Positions 1 to 9,140 of a stretch of DNA of 64,000 nucleotides are shown here, piece after piece (positions within the stretch are counted from its first letter, which is position 1; every line of letters starts with the position of its first letter). Source of the stretch: Acidovorax sp. 210-6 (GTDB taxonomy: Bacteria > Pseudomonadota > Gammaproteobacteria > Burkholderiales > Burkholderiaceae_C). The notes beneath the pieces are model-generated. The model searched no databases and was not told where the DNA came from. It saw nothing but the letters and a program-made list of their open reading frames with translations. The DNA is taken from positions 1,550,001-1,614,000 of the forward strand of contig NZ_JAACJE010000001.1 in NCBI RefSeq assembly GCF_010020825.1, given 5' to 3'. A program made the translations under genes and the position numbers.

Positions 1-2
1 GC

Positions 3-1712
3 GTCATGCCTTTGCAGGTGCAGGGGCGGGTGGCAGCGCGGCATCTTCCCTTGCACGCGATGGCACCGTATGTTCAAGGTGGGCTGCGCGCGCGAGTGGG
101 CAGGGCGGATGCCAGCTTTGTGGGGCAGGTGCAGGTGCGGCAGACCGAACCCGGCCTGCAATGGGCGGTGCAAGGGGATGCGGCCTTGGACGATGTGCGC
201 GTACGCCTGGCTTCTGTGGCCCCCTCGGAGGCCGATGAAGGGCAGGAAACACTCCTGCTGCAAACGCAGGAGGATGGGGACGTCTTGCAATGGCGGTCGC
301 TGGGAATGCGAGGCATCGACGCCGCACAGCCAGCGGGTGGACCGCTGACCTTGTCGGTCCGCGAATCGGCACTGAGCGATTTCTTTGCCCGCATCGTTGT
401 GCAGTCCGATGGTCGCCTGAACCTGCAGGATCTGATGGGCCCGGTGTCCAACGCGCCAGAGAACACTACCGCTGCCGCAGCGGAGCAAGCGCCCCAGGCG
501 CCCCAGGCGCCGCAAATTCGCCTCGGGCCCATCAGCCTGACGGGGGGGCGGGTGCATTTCACGGACCATTTTGTGCGACCCCAGTATTCAGCACAGCTTA
601 GTGGCCTCACGGGACGTTTGGGCGCCATTACTTCAGCCCCCACCGAGGGTGGGGCACCGCCCGCCATGGCCGAGCTGGAGCTGCGCGGCAAGGCCGAGGG
701 CACCGCATCGCTGGAGATCCTGGGCAAGCTCAATCCCCTGGCCCAGCCCGTGGCGCTGGATATCCAAGGGCGTATGCAGGGGCTGGAACTGTCTCCGCTC
801 ACGCCCTACGCCATCAAATATGCAGGCCATGGCATTGAGCGTGGCAAGCTCAACATGGAGGTCAGCTACCGTGTCCAGCCCGATGGGCAGCTCAGCGCCC
901 AGAACAAGCTGGTGCTGCACCAGCTGGTCTTTGGCGAAGAGGTTGCGAATGCCCCCAGAAGCCTGCCGGTGCGGCTGGCCGTGGCCTTGCTGGCCGATCG
1001 CAATGGGGTGATCGATGTGGACCTGCCGATCAGCGGATCGCTCAATGACCCCGAGTTTCGCGTCGGTCCGGTGATCTTCAAGCTGCTGGGCAACCTGATT
1101 CTGAAGGCCGTGACAGCGCCTTTCTCGCTGCTTGCAGGCCTGGGTGGTGGTGACGCGGAACAGGGCTTTGTGCCGTTTTCCGAAGGCAGTGCGGCATTGG
1201 ACGCGACCGCGCGTGCCTCCTTGGACAAGGTGGTCCAGGCGCTGGAGCAGCGCCCAGCGCTCCAACTCACCGTGGTGGGCCAGGCCAGCCTGCAGACCGA
1301 GCGTGAGGCCTGGAAGCGCGCACAGCTGGAGCAGGTGCTCCTGGCCCAAAAGCGCCGCATGGCGGCACCCGGCGGTACATCAGGGGCCGTGCCAGAGGCG
1401 CCGATCCGTGCCGAGGAGTATCCGGCCCTGCTCAAGGAGGTGTACCGCCGCGCCGACATTCCCAAGCCGCGCAACCTGGTCGGGCTGGCCAAAGACCTGC
1501 CCGAGAGCGAGATGCAGGCGCTGCTGCTGGCGAACATTGCCGTGCCCGATACGGCGATGCACGACCTGGCATTGGCACGGGCAGTGGCGGTGCGCGACTA
1601 CCTGCTGGAGCGGCGCATGCCGCCCGAGCGATTGTTCCTGGGGGCGGTGCGACTGTCGTCCGGACAGGAAGGCTGGACCCCCCGTGCCGAACTGGGTTTG
1701 GGCATGCGTTGA
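3..1712 (+). CDS. DUF748 / AsmA-like envelope protein, C-terminal part (start outside window)
   Basis: The frame is already open at the window edge, so only about the last 570 codons are present. The protein resembles the DUF748 branch of AsmA-like proteins, which are anchored in the inner membrane, extend into the periplasm and are thought to affect outer-membrane lipid transport or assembly; the exact role here is inference. The supporting block is near residue 337 of the fragment (GVIDVDLPISGSLNDPEF, followed by a hydrophobic stretch with FRVGPVIFKLLGN), typical of DUF748. The remainder is beta-rich without membrane spans, with an Ala-Pro-Gln linker near residue 163 and a charged helical stretch before the C-terminus. 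The next gene on the same strand starts 124 bp downstream. Confidence 0.8.
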   Translation, partial: VMPLQVQGRVAARHLPLHAMAPYVQGGLRARVGRADASFVGQVQVRQTEPGLQWAVQGDAALDDVRVRLASVAPSEADEGQETLLLQTQEDGDVLQWRSLGMRGIDAAQPAGGPLTLSVRESALSDFFARIVVQSDGRLNLQDLMGPVSNAPENTTAAAAEQAPQAPQAPQIRLGPISLTGGRVHFTDHFVRPQYSAQLSGLTGRLGAITSAPTEGGAPPAMAELELRGKAEGTASLEILGKLNPLAQPVALDIQGRMQGLELSPLTPYAIKYAGHGIERGKLNMEVSYRVQPDGQLSAQNKLVLHQLVFGEEVANAPRSLPVRLAVALLADRNGVIDVDLPISGSLNDPEFRVGPVIFKLLGNLILKAVTAPFSLLAGLGGGDAEQGFVPFSEGSAALDATARASLDKVVQALEQRPALQLTVVGQASLQTEREAWKRAQLEQVLLAQKRRMAAPGGTSGAVPEAPIRAEEYPALLKEVYRRADIPKPRNLVGLAKDLPESEMQALLLANIAVPDTAMHDLALARAVAVRDYLLERRMPPERLFLGAVRLSSGQEGWTPRAELGLGMR

Positions 1713-1836
1713 GAGCCTTCTGATGGGTTTTGTCCAAATACCGGCGAAAATACCCCCTTTGCGCGTTCACCATTGACTGGCCAGACGCGCGTGCTGCGCA
1801 CCGGGATGAGTCGGTGCGCCTGTTTCCAAAAAATCC

Positions 1837-4551
1837 ATGTTTCCACTTTTTTCCCGCAGCAAGATGTCCGACGCACCTGAAACCACTCCGGCTCCGGCCA
1901 AGGCTTCCGAAGCCCATCCGTTGGACGCCATGACCGGTGGCGCCTTTTCTGCAGCGACCTCGGGCGAGCGTGCTGCGCGCATCCGTGAATGGCTGGCGAC
2001 CACGCCCACCCCGGAGCAATTGCAAGAGGTGTTCAAGGAACTGAGCGCACGCGACAAGGGGGCTGCCCGTGCCGTGCGCGAGCGCCTGGACGAGATCCGT
2101 CGCGCCCGCAACCAGGAATCGATCGCCGTTGAATGGGCCGAAAAGGCCCGTGCCTTGCTGGCAGCGCCCCGCCTGAACATTGCCGACGCATTGGCATGGC
2201 AGCGCGACGCGGCCAAGGCCGGTGCACCGCTGTCGCGCGAACCCCTGTCGTTGCTCAAGGCCGAGCTGGCCGATCGCGTCAAGGTGATCGAGGATCTGCA
2301 GCACCGCGTACAGGTCCAGCGCGAAGCGGCCGTGCTGCTGGCCCAGCGCATCGAGGTGCTCTCTACCAAATCCTGGCGCGATGCCCAGGCGGCGCAGGAA
2401 CTGCTCAGCACCGATGTGGCGCGTTGGCAGGAGCAGGCCCAGGCCCTGAGTTCCGACGCCAACTGGCCCAGCGTGGAGACACGTTTCCCGCCTTTGCTCG
2501 ACGCCTCGCGCGCCCAATTGCTGGTGGTGTGGGAAGCTTTCAACTCTGCGCTGGCGCAGGCGGTGGCGGCCGCGTCTGACGAGCAGGCGCCGCTGCCCCC
2601 CGTGCCCGTATGGGCCGATGAGCTACGCCAGGCGCGTGGTCTGCCGGCGCAGGCCGAGACCGTCGTCACCGACAAGCCCCCACGCCCAGCCCGGCCCAAG
2701 ACGGATCCGCAGGTGCTGGCTCAGGCCGCTCAGGCAGTGGAAGAAGCCCTGCGGCACTTGGAGCAAGAGACTGCCCAAGGCCACGGCAAGGCCAGTGCCG
2801 GTGCCGCATCGGCGCTGCGCGCGGTGCTCAAGACCCAGGGGCGCCATATCGACCATGCCCTGGAGCAACGGGTGCACTCCGCCCTGGTGGCAGCGGGTGA
2901 ACTGGAAGGCTGGCAGCGCTGGAGCGCAGACCAGGTGCGCGAAGACCTGATCGCCAAGGCCCAGGCCCTGCTGCAACGCCCTGAGGGCCAGGCCCTGGGC
3001 GGCCGCAAGATCCAGGAGTCGCTGCGCCAGCTGCGTGAACAATGGAAGCATGCCGACCAAGGTGGCGCGCCCAACCATGCCCTGTGGAAGAAATTTGACG
3101 AGGCCTGCAATGCGGCCCACAAGGTGGTTGAGGTCTGGCTGGAAAAGCTGCGCACCGAAACGGCCGCGCACAAGGCGCAACGTCTGGCGCTGATCGAGGA
3201 AGTCCGCGCCTGGGCCGTTGAACACGCCAACGGGGGCGACTGGAAGGCCGTGCAACGTGCGCTGTTCCAGTTTGCCGAGCGTTGGCGCGAGAGCGGCCAT
3301 GTGGGCGAAAAAGTCTATGCCGAACTCCAGCCGCTGTGGAAGCAGGCCCTGGCATCCGCCAGCGCACCGCTGGAGCAGGCACAGGCCGCCAGCCTGGCAC
3401 GCCGCCAGGCCATGATCGACGAAGCCGCCCAATTGGGCTCTGCACCCAGCCTGCGCATTGACGCGATCAAGGCCCTGCAGCAGCGCTGGCAGGCCGAGGC
3501 ACACAGCGTTCCCATGGACCGGCGCCAGGAGCAGAAGCTCTGGGATGCTTTCCGCAAGCCCATTGACGAGGCCTTCAACCGCAAGAGCGCCGAGCGTGAA
3601 CGCGGTGCGACGCAGGCCAGCGCGCATGATCGCGCCGTGCTGGAAGCCGCCAAGGCCCTGGAGGCTGCCAATGCCGGGGGCGATGCGCAGCAAATCCGCA
3701 GCGCCATGGCAGCGCTGGAAGCGGCCCTGCGCGGCCAGGCACAGGCGGCCCGTGAAGCCGAAGCAGCCGCATCGGCGGCTGCGCCGGCCGATGCGGCGGT
3801 GGCAACCCAGGAGCCCGTGGCCGATGAGCCACCTGCCGAGGGTGGGGATGCAGGCGAGGCGCCTGCTGCCCCCGCTCCCAAGCCTGCGGCACGCCCGGTG
3901 GTGGCGGTGCGTGGGGACGATCGCCCTGGCATGAAGAAGGAAGCCCCGGCCGCTGCCACGCGTGGCGCAAGGCCCGGCGAGCGCCGTGATGCACGCCCTG
4001 GCCGCGATGCGGGTCGGCCCGACGCCCGTGGCCCGCGCGACGACATGCGCACTGGCGGCCGCTTTGCAGACCGCCGCCCTGAAGAGCGTGGCCCGCGCCT
4101 GGGTGATGCTGCATTCCGGGCTCAGCGCGAGGCGCTGGAGCACGCCCAGCAGGCGCTCAAGAAGCTGGCCGCCCAGGCCCATGGTGAAGCGCTCACGCAG
4201 CTGCTGACCGCCTGGGAAAAACGCGACGGCAGCCTGGTGCCATCGGCCCAGGAACTGGGTGGTCGTGTCCAGCCCGCTGTGCGCTCGGCCTGGGTGCAGG
4301 CCCTGGCAGGCGCGCCTGCGGGAGATGCCGCACAGGCACTGCTGCGCCTGGAGATCGCTGCCGAGGTGCCCACGCCGGCCGAACAACTGTCGGATCGGCG
4401 CATGCTGCAGTTGCAACTGCTCACCCGCCGCAACGACCCTGCTCCCGCAGAAACCTGGGGTCAGGATGCCGCGCGTGTGCTGGGTAGCGCCAGCGATGCA
4501 GCCAGCGCCCGCCGCCTGCAAAACGTGCTGAAGGCGCTGTTGCGCAAGTGA
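1837..4551 (+). CDS. DUF349 domain protein, helical repeat, function unknown
   Basis: This 904-residue, almost wholly alpha-helical protein contains several DUF349 units, short helical repeats with a W..F/A..C/A pattern. Clear examples are LWKKFDEACNAA near residue 417 and LWDAFRKPIDEAF near residue 568. Residues about 620-750 are low complexity, first Ala/Glu-rich and then Arg/Gly/Asp-rich (RDARPGRDAGRPDARG), probably disordered. No signal peptide or membrane span is seen, so it is likely cytoplasmic. The start ATG has no clear ribosome binding site; an ATG 27 bp downstream (1864) is possible. The family is widespread in beta- and gammaproteobacteria but has no settled biochemical function, and I do not assign one. 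Confidence 0.85.
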   Translation: MFPLFSRSKMSDAPETTPAPAKASEAHPLDAMTGGAFSAATSGERAARIREWLATTPTPEQLQEVFKELSARDKGAARAVRERLDEIRRARNQESIAVEWAEKARALLAAPRLNIADALAWQRDAAKAGAPLSREPLSLLKAELADRVKVIEDLQHRVQVQREAAVLLAQRIEVLSTKSWRDAQAAQELLSTDVARWQEQAQALSSDANWPSVETRFPPLLDASRAQLLVVWEAFNSALAQAVAAASDEQAPLPPVPVWADELRQARGLPAQAETVVTDKPPRPARPKTDPQVLAQAAQAVEEALRHLEQETAQGHGKASAGAASALRAVLKTQGRHIDHALEQRVHSALVAAGELEGWQRWSADQVREDLIAKAQALLQRPEGQALGGRKIQESLRQLREQWKHADQGGAPNHALWKKFDEACNAAHKVVEVWLEKLRTETAAHKAQRLALIEEVRAWAVEHANGGDWKAVQRALFQFAERWRESGHVGEKVYAELQPLWKQALASASAPLEQAQAASLARRQAMIDEAAQLGSAPSLRIDAIKALQQRWQAEAHSVPMDRRQEQKLWDAFRKPIDEAFNRKSAERERGATQASAHDRAVLEAAKALEAANAGGDAQQIRSAMAALEAALRGQAQAAREAEAAASAAAPADAAVATQEPVADEPPAEGGDAGEAPAAPAPKPAARPVVAVRGDDRPGMKKEAPAAATRGARPGERRDARPGRDAGRPDARGPRDDMRTGGRFADRRPEERGPRLGDAAFRAQREALEHAQQALKKLAAQAHGEALTQLLTAWEKRDGSLVPSAQELGGRVQPAVRSAWVQALAGAPAGDAAQALLRLEIAAEVPTPAEQLSDRRMLQLQLLTRRNDPAPAETWGQDAARVLGSASDAASARRLQNVLKALLRK

Positions 4552-4642
4552 TGTGTGGGGCCTGACCCGCTGGCCTTGTGCGGCGGGTCGGGTCTGCGCA
4601 CTGTGTGAACAGGGCAGAGTGGGCACGAGGCCTTGAGAAATG

Positions 4643-4675
4643 AAAAAGGCCGCTGCGAATGCAACGGCCTTTTTT
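4643..4675 (-). terminator. Intrinsic terminator, probably bidirectional, after tRNA-Leu copy 1
   Basis: AAAAAGGCCG (4643-4652) pairs with CGGCCTTTTT (4665-4674) around a 12-nt loop. Both strands end in a T run, so it can stop the minus-strand tRNA transcript and the plus-strand DUF349 transcript. Confidence 0.8.
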
Positions 4676-4679
4676 GTTT

Positions 4680-4764
<85 letters not shown>

Positions 4765-4780
4765 ATTTCAGGAAATTCAA

Positions 4781-4788
4781 ATTGTATA
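4781..4788 (-). promoter_or_regulatory. Promoter -10 element for tRNA-Leu copy 1
   Basis: The minus strand reads TATACAAT about 16 nt before the mature tRNA 5' end. Copy 2 has the same octamer at nearly the same distance. No convincing -35 hexamer is visible. Confidence 0.6.
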
Positions 4789-4834
4789 GCAAGAAAGCGC
4801 CTTCCTGAAATCGTTTGCGCTTTTTTGTTTTGAA

Positions 4835-4859
4835 AAAAGCCGCTGAAGCAGCGGCTTTT
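4835..4859 (-). terminator. Intrinsic terminator after tRNA-Leu copy 2
   Basis: AAAAGCCGCT (4835-4844), loop GAAGC, AGCGGCTTTT (4850-4859). On the minus strand the stem is followed by a T-rich tract. It separates the two tRNA units, so each copy has its own promoter and terminator. Confidence 0.8.
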
Positions 4860-4868
4860 CGTTAAACT

Positions 4869-4953
<85 letters not shown>

Positions 4954-4971
4954 ATTTCAGGAAAGACTTAG

Positions 4972-4979
4972 ATTGTATA
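4972..4979 (-). promoter_or_regulatory. Promoter -10 element for tRNA-Leu copy 2; same DNA may drive rnr
   Basis: The minus strand reads TATACAAT (4979-4972). The plus strand reads TATAAC at 4976-4981, just before the rnr ATG at 4988. The element may therefore act in both directions. Confidence 0.55.
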
Positions 4980-4987
4980 ACAAAAAA

Positions 4988-7312
4988 ATGAACTCCAGCG
5001 CCAAGCCTTTGCATCCATCCGACGAGATCGAGGGCACCGTGCAGGGGCACCGTGACGGCCACGGGTTCGTGGTCCGTGAAGACGGACAGGCCGATATCTT
5101 CCTCCCCCCCAACGAGATGCGTGCCGTCCTGCACAAAGACAGGGTGCGCGCACGCATCGTGCGCCACGACCGGCGCGGACGCCCTGAAGGCCGGGTGACC
5201 GAGATCCTGGAGCGCCCCGCGCATCCCATCATCGGTCGCCTGCTGCAAGAGAGCGGCGTCTGGATTGTGGCTCCCGAAGACAAGCGCTATGGGCAGGACA
5301 TCCTCATCCCCGCAGGTGCCTTGGGTACCGCCAAGACCGGGCAGGTGGTGGTGGTGCAACTGACCGAGCCACCCGCGCTGTTCGGCCAGCCTGTGGGCCG
5401 CATCACTGAAGTGCTCGGTGAGGTGGACGACCCTGGCATGGAGATCGAGATCGCCGTGCGCAAGTACGGCGTGCCGCACGAGTTTTCCGAGGACTGCCTG
5501 GCCGAGGCTGGCGCCTTGCCCGACAAGGTGCGCGCGCAGGACAAAAAGCAGCGCATCGACCTGACCGACGTGCCGCTGGTCACCATCGACGGCGAGGACG
5601 CGCGCGACTTCGACGACGCCGTGTACTGCGAGCCTGCCAAGGTAGGGCGCGGCAAGGGCTGGCGCTTGCTGGTGGCCATTGCCGACGTGAGCCACTATGT
5701 GCAGACCGGCAGCCCCATCGACGTGGACGCCTACGACCGCGCCACCAGCGTGTACTTCCCGCGCCGCGTCATCCCGATGCTGCCCGAGAAGCTCTCCAAC
5801 GGTCTGTGCTCGCTCAACCCCGATGTCGAGCGCCTGTGCATGGTCTGCGACATGCTGGTCACCGCCAAGGGCGAGGTGCATGCCTACCAGTTCTACCCGG
5901 CGGTGATGTTCAGCCACGCGCGCTTCACCTACACCGAGGTGGCCGCCATCTTGGCCAACACGCGCGGCCCCGAAGCCGCCAAGCGCAAGGAGCGCGTGCC
6001 CGACCTGCTCAACCTGCACGACGTGTACCGCGCACTGCTGCAGGCGCGGCGTGAGCGCGGCGCGGTGGACTTTGAAACCACCGAAACCCAGATCGTCTGC
6101 GACGAGAACGGGCGCATCGACAAGATCGTGCCGCGCACGCGCAACGACGCGCACCGTCTCATCGAGGAAGCCATGCTTGCCGCCAACGTGTGCAGCGCCG
6201 ACTTCATCGCGCAGGGCAAGCAGCACGGGCTGTACCGCGTGCACGAGGGTCCCACGCCCGAGAAGCAGGACATTCTGCGCAGTTACCTCAAGGCCATGGC
6301 CGTGGGGCTGTCGATCAGCGAGAACCCGCAACCGTCTGAATTCCAGGCCATCGCCGAGGCCACCAAGGACCGGCCCGACGCGCAGCAAATCCACACCATG
6401 CTGCTGCGCTCCATGCAGCAAGCCATCTACACGCCCATCAACAGCGGCCACTTCGGCCTGGCGTTTGATGCCTACACGCACTTCACCAGCCCGATCCGGC
6501 GCTACCCCGACCTGTTGGTGCACCGTGTGATCAAGGCCATCCTGGGCAATACCAAGTACCGCCTGCCCATGCTGCCCACGCCGGGCGAAGCGCACGCCAA
6601 GCTGAGCAAGCGTTTGGCCAGCCGTGTGGCGCCACCCGGCAAGGTGCCGCGCAAGAAGGAGTCGGGCGCGGCCCTGGCCGAGACGCAGGCCTGGGAAGCC
6701 GCCGGCCTGCACTGCAGCGCCAACGAGCGCCGTGCCGACGAGGCCAGCCGCGACGTGGAGGCCTGGCTCAAGTGCAAGTACATGCGCGAGCATCTGGGCG
6801 AGGAATACGGTGGCGTGGTGTCTTCGGTCACCAGCTTCGGCATTTTTGTCACGCTCGATGCCATGTACGTCGAAGGCTTGGTGCACATCACCGAACTGGG
6901 GGGTGAGTATTTCCGCTTCGATGAGTCCCGCCAAGAACTGCGTGGCGAGCGCAGCGGCATCCGCTATGTGATCGGCACCCGCGTGCGGGTGCAGGTCAGT
7001 CGGGTGGATCTGGACGGGCGGCGCATCGATTTCAGGCTTGTCGGTGATGAAGATGTGCCGGGAGCCGCGCGCAACCCCCGCGAGAAGGCCAGTGCTGCGC
7101 CATCCGGTGGAGCGCGGTCCGCTCCTGCAGGCAAGCGCAGACCACCCTTGGACATCGAGGACGCTGGTCGCGGCAGCCTGGGCGGCGGTGGTCGCAAGGC
7201 GAGTTCCAAGTCTTCCAAAAACACGGCTTCGGCGGGCAAATCGCGGACGCAGTCCACCAAAGCGGGTGGCAAGACCGCCAAAGCCAAAGGGCGTTCCACG
7301 CGGCGGACCTGA
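4988..7312 (+). CDS. rnr: Ribonuclease R (3'-5' exoribonuclease)
   Basis: A processive 3'-5' hydrolytic exoribonuclease that degrades structured RNA and takes part in rRNA and tRNA quality control. The 774 residues hold two cold-shock-like domains (about 20-150), the RNB catalytic core with the acidic motif DGEDARDFDDAV near residue 200 and SPIRRYPDLLVHR near 507, an S1 domain (about 600-685) and a lysine/arginine-rich tail (about 690-774) typical of RNase R. The ATG at 4988 was chosen because the longer frame runs back through the tRNA gene. No ribosome binding site precedes it. The stop TGA is the first part of a dispersed repeat, which also forms the downstream hairpin terminator. Confidence 0.96.
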   Translation: MNSSAKPLHPSDEIEGTVQGHRDGHGFVVREDGQADIFLPPNEMRAVLHKDRVRARIVRHDRRGRPEGRVTEILERPAHPIIGRLLQESGVWIVAPEDKRYGQDILIPAGALGTAKTGQVVVVQLTEPPALFGQPVGRITEVLGEVDDPGMEIEIAVRKYGVPHEFSEDCLAEAGALPDKVRAQDKKQRIDLTDVPLVTIDGEDARDFDDAVYCEPAKVGRGKGWRLLVAIADVSHYVQTGSPIDVDAYDRATSVYFPRRVIPMLPEKLSNGLCSLNPDVERLCMVCDMLVTAKGEVHAYQFYPAVMFSHARFTYTEVAAILANTRGPEAAKRKERVPDLLNLHDVYRALLQARRERGAVDFETTETQIVCDENGRIDKIVPRTRNDAHRLIEEAMLAANVCSADFIAQGKQHGLYRVHEGPTPEKQDILRSYLKAMAVGLSISENPQPSEFQAIAEATKDRPDAQQIHTMLLRSMQQAIYTPINSGHFGLAFDAYTHFTSPIRRYPDLLVHRVIKAILGNTKYRLPMLPTPGEAHAKLSKRLASRVAPPGKVPRKKESGAALAETQAWEAAGLHCSANERRADEASRDVEAWLKCKYMREHLGEEYGGVVSSVTSFGIFVTLDAMYVEGLVHITELGGEYFRFDESRQELRGERSGIRYVIGTRVRVQVSRVDLDGRRIDFRLVGDEDVPGAARNPREKASAAPSGGARSAPAGKRRPPLDIEDAGRGSLGGGGRKASSKSSKNTASAGKSRTQSTKAGGKTAKAKGRSTRRT

Positions 7313-7372
7313 TTTGCTATCAAATATATAGCTGCTGACGCTTTATTTATGGGCGTCAGCGGCTTTTTTCAT
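7310..7372 (+). repeat. Dispersed two-hairpin element, copy 1; also terminator between rnr and hydrolase
   Basis: Starts TGATTTGCTAT, where TGA is the rnr stop. Hairpin 1 is GCTAT/ATAGC. Hairpin 2 is GCTGACGC (7334-7341) paired with GCGTCAGC (7353-7360), followed by GGCTTTTTT, a good intrinsic terminator for rnr. On the other strand it encodes the last residues (EKSR) and stop codon of the convergent hydrolase. Confidence 0.85.
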
Positions 7373-8318
7373 CTATTTTTGCGTTCATTTCATGCAAGAA
7401 CTGCCCATACCGGGCAGACACGGCCAGGGGCGCCTCCATCATCGGCAGATGCCCCAGGCCCGGCAGCGTTTCGATGCGGGCCTGGGGCAGGAGTGAGCGC
7501 AGCGCCTCGGCCCCCGAGGCGTCAAACACGCGGTCCTGCTGACCCCACAGCGCCAGCGTCGGCGGCCGCAGTCCGCCGATCCGCTCCTGCAGCAGGTAGC
7601 GGTCCTTGAGCTGCGCATGCCACAGCCGGAGGTTGGAGGGCGCGTCGCGCACGGCATCGGCGCGCGCCGCCTCCAGAATCGGTGCGGGCAGGAACGGGCG
7701 CTGCGCGAACACCAGGTCCATCATCGCGTCGAAGGCCACCGCATCGTGCGCGACCAGCGGCGCCTGGCCCGCATCGATCAGCCGATCCGTGGTGCTGGGC
7801 CGCGTCGAGCGGATGCCATGTGGCGCACCGATGAAGGCCACGCTGGCCACCCGATCAGGGTGGCGCAGCGCAAACAGCGCGGCGATCGTGCCGCCCATCG
7901 AGTTGCCCGCCAGGTGCACACGCGGCAGGCCCAGCGCGTCCAGCCATGCGGCGAGACGTTCGGTGTGCGCCGCGTAGTCGTAGGCCTGGCCCTCGAGCCG
8001 ATCGCTTTCGCCAAAGCCCGGCAGGTCGGGTGCGATGACGCGGTGGCTGCCGGTCAGCGGGCGGGCGAAGTCCACCCAGTGGTCCTTTTCGGCGAAGATG
8101 CCGTGCAGCAGCACGACCGGCGTGCCACCCGCGCTGCCTGCACCGCCCTCCAGGTAGTGGATGCGGTGACCCGCGGCTTGCACCGTCTTTTCCTCCAGGC
8201 CCGAGAGGCTGCGGTTGAGCCACAGCAGGGGCTCCTTGTAGAGAAGCGGAACGGCGTGGTAGGTGGTGATGGCGCACAGCAGCAGCAGGGCGCCGCCTGC
8301 AAGGACAAGGCGTTTCAA
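7356..8318 (-). CDS. Alpha/beta hydrolase, membrane-anchored or secreted
   Basis: A 320-residue alpha/beta hydrolase-fold protein. The N-terminal hydrophobic stretch (residues 3-20) looks like an uncleaved anchor or signal peptide, so the enzyme probably works at the outer face of the inner membrane. Visible elements are the oxyanion block VVLLHGIFAEKDHW (about 68-81), nucleophile elbow GNSMGG with Ser130, acid Asp252 (WGQQDRVFD) and His280 (GLGHLPMME), giving a complete triad. The fold resembles lipase and C-C bond hydrolases, but the substrate cannot be read from sequence. It is divergent from an AraC-type regulator that may control it. The final codons lie within a dispersed repeat shared with the rnr terminator. 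Confidence 0.88.
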   Translation of the reverse strand: MKRLVLAGGALLLLCAITTYHAVPLLYKEPLLWLNRSLSGLEEKTVQAAGHRIHYLEGGAGSAGGTPVVLLHGIFAEKDHWVDFARPLTGSHRVIAPDLPGFGESDRLEGQAYDYAAHTERLAAWLDALGLPRVHLAGNSMGGTIAALFALRHPDRVASVAFIGAPHGIRSTRPSTTDRLIDAGQAPLVAHDAVAFDAMMDLVFAQRPFLPAPILEAARADAVRDAPSNLRLWHAQLKDRYLLQERIGGLRPPTLALWGQQDRVFDASGAEALRSLLPQARIETLPGLGHLPMMEAPLAVSARYGQFLHEMNAKIDEKSR

Positions 8319-8405
8319 GGGATTCTCCAGAATGTGTGGTGGGGATGTGATCGGCCGTGCGCAAGGCTATCGGCAAGCCCGCCGGAAAACTTGTATGTTT
8401 GGGCT

Positions 8406-9140
8406 ATGCGCGCGACGAACACACTGACCCTGGGAACCGACCGGGCCCTGTATGTGGGAGAGCTGCCGGCCACCGGCTGGCATCGCCACGCTGCGCCCGT
8501 GCTGCTGCTGGGGCTGTCGGGGCGCTTTGCGGTGCATCTGGCGCCGGGGCGCGTGGAAACCTGCCACAGCGCGCTCATCGACATGGGGGTCTGGCATCTG
8601 TTCGACCCGTGCGGCGAACGCGTGGCCTTGGTGTACCTGGAGCCCGATTCTGCCGAGGCCCGCAGCCTGCGGCCCTGGCTCGGGCAGCAAGGCGGTGTGG
8701 TGTTCGACCCGGCCGCGCGGACCCGCACGCGCGGCTGCACGGAGGCCCGGCTGCGCAGCTTCGACCTGCCGACCCTGCTGGGCCAGCGTTTCGAGGCGGC
8801 TGCCGAACTCGATTCGCGCGTATTGCGCAGCCTGCAGCATCTGCGCATGGCGCGCGACGGGGCCTTGCCGCGCGATCAGGTGGCGCAGGCGGCGCACCTG
8901 TCGGCCTCGCGCTTCAACCACCTGTTCCGCCAGGAAATGGGCGTGAGTTTTCGCAGCTACCGGGTGTGGTCCCAGGTGCGGGCGGCCATGGCGGGGCTGG
9001 CCACGCAAGCCCGGCTGACCGATGCCGCGCTGCACGGTGCGTTCAGCGACTCTGCGCATTTCAGCCGCACTTTTCGACAGACGTTCGGCATGACGCCGTC
9101 CAGCGTGCTCAAGCCCCTGCGCGAGGTCACGCTGGTGTGA
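8406..9140 (+). CDS. AraC-family transcriptional regulator
   Basis: A 244-residue regulator with an N-terminal cupin-like sensor region (GWHRHAAPVLLLGLSGRF near the start) and a C-terminal double helix-turn-helix. The first HTH includes QVAQAAHLSASRFNHLFRQEMG and the second AALHGAFSDSAHFSRTFRQTFG, ending with MTPSSVL, the usual AraC signature. The open frame extends far upstream over the hydrolase, but the ATG at 8406 gives the family's usual start. It is divergent from the hydrolase, with 87 bp between starts, so that gene is the likely target (inference). Its 3' end overlaps the convergent nnr by 14 bp. Confidence 0.9.
   Translation: MRATNTLTLGTDRALYVGELPATGWHRHAAPVLLLGLSGRFAVHLAPGRVETCHSALIDMGVWHLFDPCGERVALVYLEPDSAEARSLRPWLGQQGGVVFDPAARTRTRGCTEARLRSFDLPTLLGQRFEAAAELDSRVLRSLQHLRMARDGALPRDQVAQAAHLSASRFNHLFRQEMGVSFRSYRVWSQVRAAMAGLATQARLTDAALHGAFSDSAHFSRTFRQTFGMTPSSVLKPLREVTLV

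Noticed and set aside
7617-8405. Upstream extension of the AraC regulator frame
   Set aside because: It runs antisense through the hydrolase and has no similarity to AraC sensor domains; the family start is at 8406.
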